Positions 48,341 through 58,093 of a stretch of 64,000 bases of DNA are shown here, in pieces. Position 1 is the stretch's first letter; each line of letters opens with the position of its first letter. Source of the stretch: JAWKWH01 sp965204295 (GTDB lineage: Bacteria > Pseudomonadota > Alphaproteobacteria > Rhizobiales > Rhizobiaceae); contig OZ241973.1 in NCBI GenBank assembly GCA_965204295.1, positions 2,728,001-2,792,000 on the forward strand, in the 5' to 3' direction. Under the pieces are notes generated by a model. That model did no database searches. It had not been told where the DNA came from and saw nothing but the letters and a program-made list of their open reading frames with translations. A program made the translations under genes and the position numbers.

Positions 48341-48745
48341 ATGCTCGGCCGCCTGAACCACGTCGCGATCGCCGTTCCCGATCTTGAAGCGGCATCGGCG
48401 ATTTATCGCGATACGCTCGGCGCCGGTGTAACCGAGCCCATGGCTTTGCCGGAACACGGGGTCACGGTCGTGTTCATCGACGCCGGAAACACCAGGATCG
48501 AACTGCTGGAGCCGCTTGGTGAAGAGTCTCCCATTGCCGCGTTCCTGGCGAAAAACCCGTCAGGGGGAATGCATCATGTCTGCTATGAGGTCGATGACAT
48601 CGCGTCGGCTCGCAATCGCCTGAAGGAGAAAGGCGTCCGTGTTCTGGGGGATGGCGAACCCAGGACCGGCGCACATGGAAAGCCTGTCCTGTTTCTGCAC
48701 CCGAAGGATTTTGCCGGTACGCTCGTGGAACTGGAAGAAGTCTGA
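48341..48745 (+). CDS. mce: Methylmalonyl-CoA epimerase
   Basis: A 134-residue vicinal-oxygen-chelate enzyme that interconverts (S)- and (R)-methylmalonyl-CoA in propionate breakdown. It has LNHVAIAVPDLEAASAIYRDTLG, RIELLEPLGEESPIAAFL, GGMHHVCYEVDD and the metal Glu in LVELEEV. ATG 48341 starts the family N-terminus; an earlier in-frame codon overlaps rnj. Confidence 0.93.
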   Translation: MLGRLNHVAIAVPDLEAASAIYRDTLGAGVTEPMALPEHGVTVVFIDAGNTRIELLEPLGEESPIAAFLAKNPSGGMHHVCYEVDDIASARNRLKEKGVRVLGDGEPRTGAHGKPVLFLHPKDFAGTLVELEEV

Positions 48746-48751
48746 CGATCC

Positions 48752-49021
48752 ATGAACTGGTTGTTTGTCGTCGCGATTTTCTTCATCACCTGGTGGGTGA
48801 TGCTGTTCGCTGTCCTGCCGTTCAGCCTCCGGACCCAGGATGAAGAAGGCAACGTGACACTGGGTACGGTCAAAAGCGCGCCGCGCGGTTCGCACGTGCT
48901 TCGCGCAATGTTGAGGACGACGGCGGTTACAATCGTGGTATTCTCGGCCTGGTATGTGAGCGTGGAATATCTCGGCTTCGGTCTTGATGACATTCCCCGG
49001 CTGGCGCCCAGGTTCGATTGA
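48752..49021 (+). CDS. DUF1467 small membrane protein
   Basis: An 89-residue protein with two helices (LFVVAIFFITWWVMLFAVLP and TTAVTIVVFSAWYVSVEY) and the FSLRTQDEEG...GT..SAP block typical of DUF1467, found next to mce in many Hyphomicrobiales. It lies 6 bases after mce. Function unknown. Confidence 0.88.
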   Translation: MNWLFVVAIFFITWWVMLFAVLPFSLRTQDEEGNVTLGTVKSAPRGSHVLRAMLRTTAVTIVVFSAWYVSVEYLGFGLDDIPRLAPRFD

Positions 49022-49116
49022 CCGGTGGAGAAGGTCGTCAACAGGCCGTTGCTGTCATAGAAAAATTGAATCGGACCGTGATTGTAGCCGTGTGGACAAG
49101 CACGCATCGCTCGACA

Positions 49117-49139
49117 AAATCCGGTCTGAGACCGGATTT
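49117..49139. terminator. Perfect hairpin upstream of proS
   Basis: AAATCCGGTC, loop TGA, then GACCGGATTT forms a 10-bp perfect stem in the 230-base gap between the DUF1467 gene and proS. It has three Ts in the stem end and no longer T run. It may be a weak or bidirectional terminator for the preceding operon, or a leader structure of proS. Confidence 0.45.
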
Positions 49140-49251
49140 CGCGCACAAGCTTTGCAACCGGTTTTGAAATGGCTATGAAGCGTTGCCGGAATAACCGATG
49201 TACCGGTCGGCGATTCAACTTCCATTCTCCAACGCGTCCAAAAGGTTCAAC

Positions 49252-50580
49252 ATGCGTTTGTCGCGCTACTTTCTGCCCATCTTGAAGGAAAATCCGCGCG
49301 AGGCGGAAATCGTTTCGCACCGGCTTATGTTGCGCGCGGGAATGATCAAGCAACAGGCCGCCGGCAGTTTCTCAATGCTGCCGCTGGGTTTGCGCGTTCT
49401 CGAAAAGGTCAACCGGATAATTCGAGAAGAGCAGAATCGGGCCGGCGCGATAGAAGTTCTGATGCCGACAATTCAGTCCGCTGACCTTTGGCGCGAAAGC
49501 GGCCGCTATGATGGCTACGGCAAGGAGATGCTGCGAGTTCGGGACCGTCATGAGCGCGATATGCTCTACGGCCCCACCAATGAGGAGATGGTCACCGACA
49601 TATTCCGGACTTACGTGAAGTCCTACAAGGACCTGCCGCTCAACCTCTACCATGTTCAGTGGAAATTCCGCGATGAGGTGAGACCGCGTTTCGGAGTCAT
49701 GCGCGGGCGCGAGTTCCTGATGAAGGATGCCTATTCGTTCGATCTCGATTATGACGGCGCCAAGGCCTCGTACAATCGAATGTTCATTTCCTATTTGAGG
49801 ACGTTCGAACGGGCCGGTCTGAAGGCCATTCCGATGCGCGCGGAGACGGGTCCCATCGGCGGCGACCTCAGTCACGAGTTCATCATCCTCGCCGACACCG
49901 GTGAGAGCGCCGTTTTTTGCCACAGGGAATTTCTCAATCTGAAAGTGCCGGGACCTGATACAAATTTCTTCGACAACGATCGTATTGCCGATATCGTCGA
50001 GGCATGGACAACGCCCTACGCGGCCACGGATGACATGCACGACAAGCAGGCCTGGGCGGGTATTGCCGAGAGTGAGCGTCTGGCCGCGCGCGGTATTGAG
50101 GTCGGTCATATTTTTCACTTCGGCACAAAATATTCCGAACCGATGGGCGCGACCGTGCAGGGGCCGGACGGCAAGCAACATGCGGTATCAATGGGTTCCT
50201 ACGGCATTGGGCCAACCCGTTTGATGGCGGCGATCATAGAGGCCTCGCATGACGAAAACGGTATTATCTGGCCGCAATCGGTCGCACCGTTTGACGCTGT
50301 GATCATCAATATGAAACCCGGCGATTCCGGCTGCGACGAAATGAGCGGGCAATTGGAAAAGGAACTATCGCTGAATGGGGGTGACGTATTGATCGATGAT
50401 ACCGACCGGCGCGCCGGCGGCAAATTTGCCGCCGCCGATCTAATCGGCATTCCATGGCAGATTATCGTGGGGCCGCGAGGGGTGGCCGCCGGCGTGGTGG
50501 AAGTGAAGAACCGGAAAACCGGGGAACGAACTTCCGCAGCGCCCGCCTCGGTCGCGACCGCGATGAATTCGGCCGGATGA
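49252..50580 (+). CDS. proS: Prolyl-tRNA synthetase (short alphaproteobacterial type)
   Basis: A 442-residue class II synthetase that charges tRNA-Pro. It has [23 protein letters not shown], motif 2 region [28 protein letters not shown] (outline), [11 protein letters not shown], motif 3 [16 protein letters not shown] and a C-terminal anticodon-binding domain. It lacks the editing insertion of the E. coli enzyme (about 572 residues). The start is ATG 49252 with AAAAGG upstream. The stop overlaps the lolC-like start (ATGA). Confidence 0.96.
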   Translation: MRLSRYFLPILKENPREAEIVSHRLMLRAGMIKQQAAGSFSMLPLGLRVLEKVNRIIREEQNRAGAIEVLMPTIQSADLWRESGRYDGYGKEMLRVRDRHERDMLYGPTNEEMVTDIFRTYVKSYKDLPLNLYHVQWKFRDEVRPRFGVMRGREFLMKDAYSFDLDYDGAKASYNRMFISYLRTFERAGLKAIPMRAETGPIGGDLSHEFIILADTGESAVFCHREFLNLKVPGPDTNFFDNDRIADIVEAWTTPYAATDDMHDKQAWAGIAESERLAARGIEVGHIFHFGTKYSEPMGATVQGPDGKQHAVSMGSYGIGPTRLMAAIIEASHDENGIIWPQSVAPFDAVIINMKPGDSGCDEMSGQLEKELSLNGGDVLIDDTDRRAGGKFAAADLIGIPWQIIVGPRGVAAGVVEVKNRKTGERTSAAPASVATAMNSAG

Positions 50581-51856
50581 GCGCTACCGCGCAATCCGGC
50601 GGCGCACGGCCATTCGGGGCGTTCGAGCGCATGGTGGCTTGGCGTTACCTGCGTTCACGCCGCAAGGAGACGGTAATTTCGGTCATTGCATCGATTTCCT
50701 TCGTCGGGATCATGCTGGGCGTGGCGACGCTGATCATCGTCATGGCCGTTATGAACGGATTTCGCGCCGAACTTCTGTCCCGCATTCTCGGCATCGACGG
50801 ACATCTGATCGTGAAGCCGGTCGACAGCCCCCTGCACGACTATGACAGTCTTGCCTCCCGATTTGAGGCGGTTGACGGGGTAAAATACGCCATCCCGCTG
50901 GTCGAAGGCCAAACGCTTGCGACGGGAAGGACCGGAGCCGGCACAGGCGCGCTGGTTCGCGGCGTCCGTGAGAGTGATATCGTAAAGCTGGAACTTGTCG
51001 CCGGCGAAGTCCGGCAGGGAACGTTCGAGGGATTCGACGCGGCGGAAGGGTTGGCCGTCGGCGCGCGCATGGCCGGCAATCTCGGTCTGGGCGTCGGCGA
51101 CGCGCTGACGCTCGTGTCGCCGGAGGGCGACATAACACCCTTCGGCGCCACGCCCAGGGTCAAGGCTTATCCGGTTGTCGCGATCTTCGAGATTGGCATG
51201 TCGGAATATGACTCGACCATCGTTTTCCTGCCGCTTGCCGAAGCTCAACTCTACTTCAACTTGGAGGGAACGGTCCAGACGATTGAAATATTCGCGAACG
51301 ATCCCGACAATGTCGACGCGCTTCGGGCGCCGATAGAAGAGGCGGCGGCGCGCCAGGTTTTCGTGACCGATTGGCGTCAGCGTAACCGGACCTTCTTTTC
51401 CGCCTTGCAGGTCGAGCGCAATGTGATGTTCATGATCCTGACCATGATCGTGCTGGTGGCCGCGTTGAACATCATTTCCGGTCTGATCATGCTTGTTAAG
51501 GACAAGGGTCACGACATTGCGATCCTGCGCACAATGGGCGCCACGCGTGGATCGATACTGCGCATCTTTCTGATGACCGGCGCGGCCATCGGGGTGGTCG
51601 GGACGCTGGCCGGCGTCCTGCTCGGCATCGTTGTCTGCCTGAATGTCGAGTCCATCCGCCAGTTCTTTTCCTGGCTTTCGGGAACGACATTGTTCAATCC
51701 GGAACTCTATTTCCTGAGCCGGCTGCCGGCAAAGATGGATCCCGGCGAAACGGTCTCGGTCGTCGCGATGGCGATTGTCCTGTCGTTTATCGCCACCCTG
51801 TTTCCGGCGTGGCGCGCCGCCAGGCTCGATCCGGTTGAAGCGTTGCGGTACGAGTA

Positions 51857-51857
<1 letters not shown>
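50577..51857 (+). CDS. LolC/LolE-type lipoprotein-releasing ABC permease
   Basis: A 426-residue inner-membrane protein with one N-terminal helix, a large periplasmic domain (about 55-270), and three C-terminal helices ([72 protein letters not shown] in outline). The N-terminus [22 protein letters not shown] is typical. It releases lipoproteins for transport to the outer membrane, probably as a homodimer (LolF-like), since only one permease is present. Both ends overlap neighbours (proS, lolD). Confidence 0.92.
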
Positions 51858-52534
<677 letters not shown>

Positions 52535-52540
<6 letters not shown>

Positions 52541-53461
52541 CCCCACCCGGTCATGTTCCCTTGGGGGCTGACCAAGCCTCAGCCCGGGTAAGTAGTACGA
52601 CGGGGTTCTATGAGCCGATCCGGGTCCGCCGATAAGTCCCCGATAAGCCCTCACCTCTGCGGCGGCTTTCCTGACTTTCGAGCCGATATCCATCAGCCCG
52701 TCATCGGGAAAACGAATCGTCGGACCGGATACGGATATGCCCGCAACCGGTTCAACATAGGCGTTGTGGATGGCCGCCGCCACACAGCGCATTCCGAGAT
52801 AGCGCTCCTCATTGTCGAGAGACCAGCCGCGCATCCGGATCGCCTTGAGATCGGTTCGCAATTCACCAGATTCGTCTCGCAATTCACCCGGCGTCGAGAG
52901 TGTCCTTGGCGTATGCCTCTCCAGAGCGGAATTCCCGATGATCGCATCCGATTTCTCTGGCACCATGGCGGCAAGGAGCGCCTTGCCAATTCCCGAGGAA
53001 TGCAAAGGTCCGCGGCTGCCGGGCCGGAAAAACGCACGGATCGGATTATGTGTTTCCACCTGCGCGATAAACACGACGTCGCCTGCATCGGCGATCGCCA
53101 GATTCGCCGTTTCGCCGGTTTCCTCCATCAGCCGCCGCATGGTTTTCATGGCGGCTTCGACCAGATTCGCACGAACCAGGAATGCGCTTCCGGCACGGAA
53201 CGTTTCGATGCCGACCGACCATTCCTGCGTGGCGTCGTCCAGCGTGGCGAATCCCTGTTCGTGGAGCGTGAACAGTATTCGGTGGGTGGATGACACGGGC
53301 AGGTCGATGCGCTCGGCCAAATCGCTTAACGTCGTTGCGCCAAAGCGCGCCAGCGCCTTCAGCACAAGCAATCCCTTGTCGAGCGCACGGATGGTGCTCG
53401 GCCGTGGAGGATGGAACAGAGATTTCGGCCGGCCACGTCCTCTTCGTTGCGGTGTCGCCAT
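52535..53461 (-). CDS. bhcR: BhcR, IclR family regulator of the beta-hydroxyaspartate cycle
   Basis: A 308-residue IclR regulator. A basic N-terminus (RRGRGRPKS) precedes a winged helix (about 25-85, [29 protein letters not shown] in outline). The effector domain follows (about 100-270, with [16 protein letters not shown] and [17 protein letters not shown]). It is divergent from bhcABCD, the same layout as in Paracoccus denitrificans, where BhcR controls the operon in response to glyoxylate. GGGGG lies about 8 bases before the ATG. A long C-terminal tail (about 275-308) has no IclR pattern. Its identity as BhcR rests on context as much as sequence. Confidence 0.88.
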
Positions 53462-53563
53462 TTTGAGATTCCCCCGGTTGGGATGGATACGTCAGAGATC
53501 AGCATGGTTTTTCCAAAATGCCGAAAATTCAAAACGCTTTAATTTCATAAGTATACCATCGCA

Positions 53564-53592
53564 TTTCTGAAAATAGAAAATATTTTCAGAAA
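53564..53592. promoter_or_regulatory. Inverted repeat in the bhcR-bhcA intergenic region (putative BhcR operator)
   Basis: TTTCTGAAAATA (53564-53575), spacer GAAAA, then TATTTTCAGAAA (53581-53592) is a perfect 12-5-12 palindrome. It lies in an AT-rich gap, 103 bases from the bhcR start and 63 bases before bhcA. Size and place fit an operator for an IclR dimer or tetramer. A TTGCAA that could serve as a -35 element starts at 53595, just after the repeat. Confidence 0.65.
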
Positions 53593-53654
53593 AATTGCAA
53601 AAATACCGGATGGATGTAGGTTTCATATTAAATTCCAAACTCGGAGATCGTGTC

Positions 53655-54845
53655 ATGTCTGGTCAGAACCTGATTTTCATCCCCGGCCCGACCAACATTC
53701 CGGATCGTCTGCGTCACGCCATGAACATGCAGACGATGGACCATCGAGCGCCTGATTTCGTCAATTTCGTCGAGCCCCTGTTCAAGGACCTGAAGAAGAT
53801 TTTCAAGACCGAAACCGGTTCGGTCATTACCTTTCCGGCGAGTGGCACCGGCGGCTGGGAAGCGTCTGTCACCAATACGCTTTCTCCAGGCGACAAGGTT
53901 CTGGCCGCGCGCTTCGGGATGTTCTCGCATCGCTGGATCGATCTTTGCCGGCGCCACAAACTCGATGTCGAAATCATTGAAGGTGAATGGGGCGCAGGCG
54001 CGCCCGCGGATCGTTACGGCGAACGCTTGGCCGCGGACAAGACCCATGGGATCAAGGCGGTCCTTGTCACCCACAACGAGACAGCCACCGGCGTCAAAAG
54101 CGATATAGCGGCGGTTCGCAGGGCGATGGATGCCTGCGATCACCCCGCGATGCTGTATGTCGATTGTGTTTCATCGTTGGCGTCGATGGATTTCCGCATG
54201 GACGAGTGGGACGTCGATCTTGCGGTGTGCGGATCGCAAAAAGGCTTCATGTTGCCAACAGGCATGGCCATTGTCGGCGTGAGCCGGAAGGCATTGAAAG
54301 CCGCGGAAACAGCCGGATGTTCACGCTGTTTCTTCGATTTCCGCGACATGCGGGCCGCCAATGCGAAGGGCGGCTATCCCTATACGCCGCCGATCCAGTT
54401 GATGCACGGGCTTCGCGGGAGCCTCGATATGTTGCTGGGAGAAGGACTCGATAATGTTTTTGCGCGCCATCACCGCATCGCGAAGGGCGTTCGCCGCGGA
54501 ATTTCAGCGTGGGGGCTGGAACTTTGCGCCCGTTCGCCGGAACTTTATTCCGACACGGTCAGCGCCATCTTCGTGCCGAAAGGCTTCCACAGCGATGTGC
54601 TGACAAACCTTGCCTATGACAAATATGGCGTTTCATTCGGAGTCGGTCTTGGCCGGATCGCCGGCAAGGCGTTCCGCATCGGCCACCTCGGCTCGCTGAC
54701 GGATGTCATGGCTCTGTCCGGCCTCGCCGCCGCCGAGATGGCGATGAAGGACCTGAACTATCCGATCGAACTGGGTTCCGGCGTATCGGCGGCGCAGGAT
54801 TTTTACCGCAATTCAGCGGAGGATGTCGATGCAAAAGCGGCGTGA
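53655..54845 (+). CDS. bhcA: BhcA, aspartate--glyoxylate aminotransferase
   Basis: A 396-residue class V PLP aminotransferase of the serine--glyoxylate aminotransferase type. It has FIPGPTNIPDRL, TFPASGTGGWEAS, YVDCVSSLASMDFRMD and the PLP lysine Lys196 in CGSQKGFMLP. In the beta-hydroxyaspartate cycle it transfers the amino group of aspartate to glyoxylate, giving oxaloacetate and the glycine needed by BhcC. ATG 53655 has GGAG 8 bases upstream. It overlaps bhcB by 17 bases. By sequence alone serine--glyoxylate transaminase would be possible; the operon decides. Confidence 0.93.
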   Translation: MSGQNLIFIPGPTNIPDRLRHAMNMQTMDHRAPDFVNFVEPLFKDLKKIFKTETGSVITFPASGTGGWEASVTNTLSPGDKVLAARFGMFSHRWIDLCRRHKLDVEIIEGEWGAGAPADRYGERLAADKTHGIKAVLVTHNETATGVKSDIAAVRRAMDACDHPAMLYVDCVSSLASMDFRMDEWDVDLAVCGSQKGFMLPTGMAIVGVSRKALKAAETAGCSRCFFDFRDMRAANAKGGYPYTPPIQLMHGLRGSLDMLLGEGLDNVFARHHRIAKGVRRGISAWGLELCARSPELYSDTVSAIFVPKGFHSDVLTNLAYDKYGVSFGVGLGRIAGKAFRIGHLGSLTDVMALSGLAAAEMAMKDLNYPIELGSGVSAAQDFYRNSAEDVDAKAA

Positions 54846-55800
54846 AACCGAGATGATGATACCTACATATGATGACGTGCTCGAAGCCCATGAGCGCATC
54901 GGACCATATATCCACCGCACCCCCGTGATGACCAGTTCGTTCCTCAACGGACTTGCCGGCTCGGAACTGTTCTTCAAATGCGAGAACTTTCAGAAAGCCG
55001 GCGCGTTCAAGGCACGAGGCGCATCCAATGCGGTCTTTGGTCTGGCTGAGGAAAAATCGAAAAAGGGCGTCGCGACGCACAGTTCCGGCAACCACGCCCT
55101 GTCCCTGAGCTATGCCGCCGGACGCAGGGGAATTCCGTGCCATGTGGTTATGCCGCGCACCGCCCCGCAGGCCAAAAAGGACGCGGTAATCGGTTATGGC
55201 GGGAAAATAACCGAATGCGAACCATCGACGACAAACCGCGAGGAAACGTTTGCAAAGGTCCAGGCGGAAACCGGTGCGGAATTCATCCATCCCTACAATG
55301 ATCCGCGGGTGATTGTTGGCCAGGCGACCTGCTCAAGGGAACTGGTGGAGGATGTCGACAATCTTGACGCCGTGGTTGCGCCGGTCGGCGGCGGCGGCAT
55401 GATCTCCGGCTCATGCCTGACATTGTCGAACATCGCTCCGCGGACAAAGATCTATGCGGCGGAACCGAAGAATGCCGACGACGCCTACCGGTCTTTCAAG
55501 GCCGGATACATTATTGCCGACGACGCGCCGCAGACAGTTGCCGACGGCCTCAAGGTGCCGCTGAAGGAATTGACCTGGCGCTTCGTCTCCAACCATGTCA
55601 CCGACATTCTGTTGGCGACCGAGGAAGAAATCGTCGACGCCATGAAGCTGATCTGGAAACGGATGAAAATCATTGTCGAGCCGTCGTCGTCGGTGCCGCT
55701 GGCGACGATATTGAAAAACCCGGATACGTTCCGGGGCAAGCGCGTCGGGGTGATTGTCACGGGCGGCAATGTCGATTTGGATAAATTGCCCTGGCAGTGA
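54829..55800 (+). CDS. bhcB: BhcB, beta-hydroxyaspartate dehydratase
   Basis: A 323-residue fold type II PLP enzyme of the serine racemase/threonine dehydratase type. It has the PLP lysine Lys61 in AGAFKARGA, SSGNHALSLSYAA, the phosphate loop VGGGGMISG and EPSSSVPLA. It dehydrates (2R,3S)-beta-hydroxyaspartate to iminosuccinate. The start at 54829 was chosen because GGAGG lies 6 bases upstream, inside the bhcA end. ATG 54853 (MMIPTYDDV) is closer to the family N-terminus but lacks a ribosome site. Confidence 0.92.
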   Translation: MQKRRETEMMIPTYDDVLEAHERIGPYIHRTPVMTSSFLNGLAGSELFFKCENFQKAGAFKARGASNAVFGLAEEKSKKGVATHSSGNHALSLSYAAGRRGIPCHVVMPRTAPQAKKDAVIGYGGKITECEPSTTNREETFAKVQAETGAEFIHPYNDPRVIVGQATCSRELVEDVDNLDAVVAPVGGGGMISGSCLTLSNIAPRTKIYAAEPKNADDAYRSFKAGYIIADDAPQTVADGLKVPLKELTWRFVSNHVTDILLATEEEIVDAMKLIWKRMKIIVEPSSSVPLATILKNPDTFRGKRVGVIVTGGNVDLDKLPWQ

Positions 55801-55824
55801 TCATCAAGACCAAGGAGAACAAAA

Positions 55825-56988
55825 ATGAACGCACCGGTAAACTTCGGCAATCTCGAAGTCGGCTACGATATCCCGGCGGTTCCCGGCATGGGCGAAGCCG
55901 ATATCCAGACACCCTGCCTGGTGCTCGATCTGGACGCACTGGAGCGGAACATCAAAAAGATGGGTGACTATGCCAGGGCGCATGGCATGCGCCATCGTGT
56001 GCATGGCAAGATGCACAAATCCGTTGATGTCGCCAAACTGCAGGAGAAGATCGGCGGCGCGGTTGGCGTCTGCTGCCAGAAGGTATCCGAGGCTGAAGTG
56101 TTCGCGCGGGGCGGAATCAAGGACGTGCTCGTCTCCAACCAGGTGCGCGACCCGCTGAAGATCGACCGGCTGGCGCGGATCCCCGAACTGGGCTCGCGCA
56201 CGATTGTGTGTGTCGACGACCTGGCCAATGTCGCGGATCTCTCCGCCGCAGTTCAAAAACACGGCACCGAACTGGAGTGCTTTATCGAAATCGACTGCGG
56301 GGCAGGGCGCTGCGGCGTAACAACAACTGATGCGGTCGTGGAGATAGCTAGGGCGATCGAGGCCGCGCCGGGGTTGAAATTCACCGGGATTCAGGCCTAT
56401 CAGGGCGCCATGCAGCATCTCGACATCTACAACGACCGCAAGGCCAAGCTTGATGTCGCGATTGCGATGGTCAAGGATGCGGTCGAGGGATTGAAGGCGG
56501 CAGGCCTTGAGCCGGAATTTGTCTCCGGCGGCGGCACCGGCAGTTACTATTTCGAAACCGATTCCGGCGTCTACAATGAACTTCAGTGTGGCTCCTACGC
56601 CTTTATGGATGCCGACTATGGCCGTATTCTGGACAAGAGCGGCAACAGAATCGATCAGGGGGAGTGGGAGAATTCTCTTTTCATCCTCACTTCCATTATG
56701 AGCCACGCCAAGGGCGACAAGGCGATATGTGACGCCGGTCTTAAGGCCCAGTCGGTCGATTCCGGACTGCCGTTTATTTATGGCCGCGATGATGTCGAAT
56801 ATATCAAATGCTCGGACGAGCACGGCGTCATCGATGATCCCGATGGCGTCCTGAAGGTCAACGACAAACTCAAGCTTGTTCCCGGCCATTGCGATCCGAC
56901 TTGCAACGTTCACGACTGGTATGTCGGCGTGCGGGGCGGCAAGGTCGAAAGCCTTTGGCCGGTTTCGGCTCGCGGCAAGGCCTACTGA
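55825..56988 (+). CDS. bhcC: BhcC, beta-hydroxyaspartate aldolase
   Basis: A 387-residue fold type III (alanine racemase-like, DSD1 family) PLP aldolase. It condenses glyoxylate with glycine to (2R,3S)-beta-hydroxyaspartate. It has DIQTPCLVLDLDALERNI, the PLP lysine Lys62 in HGKMHKS, EIDCGAGRCGV, FVSGGGTGSYYF and, near the C-terminus, the metal-site motif PGHCDPTCNVHDW. The family lysine motif is more often HAKTHK, so the Gly and Met here are variants. AAGGAG lies about 8 bases before the ATG. Confidence 0.94.
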   Translation: MNAPVNFGNLEVGYDIPAVPGMGEADIQTPCLVLDLDALERNIKKMGDYARAHGMRHRVHGKMHKSVDVAKLQEKIGGAVGVCCQKVSEAEVFARGGIKDVLVSNQVRDPLKIDRLARIPELGSRTIVCVDDLANVADLSAAVQKHGTELECFIEIDCGAGRCGVTTTDAVVEIARAIEAAPGLKFTGIQAYQGAMQHLDIYNDRKAKLDVAIAMVKDAVEGLKAAGLEPEFVSGGGTGSYYFETDSGVYNELQCGSYAFMDADYGRILDKSGNRIDQGEWENSLFILTSIMSHAKGDKAICDAGLKAQSVDSGLPFIYGRDDVEYIKCSDEHGVIDDPDGVLKVNDKLKLVPGHCDPTCNVHDWYVGVRGGKVESLWPVSARGKAY

Positions 56989-56998
56989 GGCGCCGGAA

Positions 56999-57964
56999 AT
57001 GCTGATCGTCTCGGAGGAAATCTGCCGGCAGGTCGTCGACCGCAAGGCGGCATTCGATGCCGTTGAGGCCGTCTTCGGCGCAATGGCGAAGGGCGATGCC
57101 TGGAACTTCCCGGTCGTTCGCGAATCCATTGGTCACGCAGATGCGCTCTACGGCTTCAAATCGGGTTTCGACCGGGCCGGGTTGGTGCTGGGAGTGAAAT
57201 CGGGCGGATACTGGCCCGGCAACATGGCCAGAGGCCTGACCAGCCACCAATCGACGATATTCCTGTTCGACCCGGATACAGGCCGACTGTCGGCCCTGGT
57301 CGGCGGCAACTACCTGACCGCGGTGCGCACGGCGGCTTCAAGTTCCGTCTCAATCGCCCATCTGGCCCGCAAAGACGCCAAAGTGCTCGGCATGATCGGC
57401 GCTGGACACCAGGCCGGTTTTCAACTGCGAGCCGCGGCCGAACAACGCGATTTCAATCGGGTCATCGCCTGGAATTTCCATCCGGAAATGCTTCCGGGCT
57501 TGGCGAAGGCGGCAAACGAGATCGGATTGCCGTTCGAAGCCGCTGACAGGGAGGAAGTGGGCGGACGCGCCGATGTGATTATCTCGATTACGTCGGCCCA
57601 TGAAGCTTTGATGATGCGCGACTGGGTGAAACCGGGAACGCATATTGCGTGCATGGGTACCGACACAACAGGCAAACAGGAAGTTGATCCGACTTTGGTC
57701 GCCGCGGCCGCCGCGTTCACGGATGAAGTTGCCCAGTCGATCACGATCGGCGAAACCCAGCATGCGATTGCCGCAAGATTGATTTCCGAAGATGACATCA
57801 CGCCGATTGGCGATGTGATCAACGGCGATCATCCGGGCCGGGTGAGCGATGATGAGATAACCCTGTTTGACGGCACGGGAGTCGGATTGCAGGATCTGGC
57901 CGTCGCATCCGTGGCGGTCAAAATCGCCGCTGACAGGGGTCTGGCGCAGGAAGCTGATCTATAA
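56999..57964 (+). CDS. bhcD: BhcD, iminosuccinate reductase
   Basis: A 321-residue enzyme of the ornithine cyclodeaminase/mu-crystallin family. It reduces iminosuccinate to L-aspartate with NADH, closing the cycle. It has FKSGFDRAGLVLGVKSGGYWPGN, GGNYLTAVRTAASSSV, the dinucleotide fold GMIGAGHQAG and ITIGETQHAI. ATG 56999 follows GAGG 8 bases after the bhcC stop. Confidence 0.93.
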   Translation: MLIVSEEICRQVVDRKAAFDAVEAVFGAMAKGDAWNFPVVRESIGHADALYGFKSGFDRAGLVLGVKSGGYWPGNMARGLTSHQSTIFLFDPDTGRLSALVGGNYLTAVRTAASSSVSIAHLARKDAKVLGMIGAGHQAGFQLRAAAEQRDFNRVIAWNFHPEMLPGLAKAANEIGLPFEAADREEVGGRADVIISITSAHEALMMRDWVKPGTHIACMGTDTTGKQEVDPTLVAAAAAFTDEVAQSITIGETQHAIAARLISEDDITPIGDVINGDHPGRVSDDEITLFDGTGVGLQDLAVASVAVKIAADRGLAQEADL

Positions 57965-58093
57965 ACGGAACCGAGTATTTCCAGACCGACCGGAAACATC
58001 CGGAAAGGCCGGCTTTACGCCTGCGGATGTTTGAGGGCATTCTTGCGGCATGCGACATAGCCCATCTTCGTTGAATTAAGCTGGCGGGTAATT

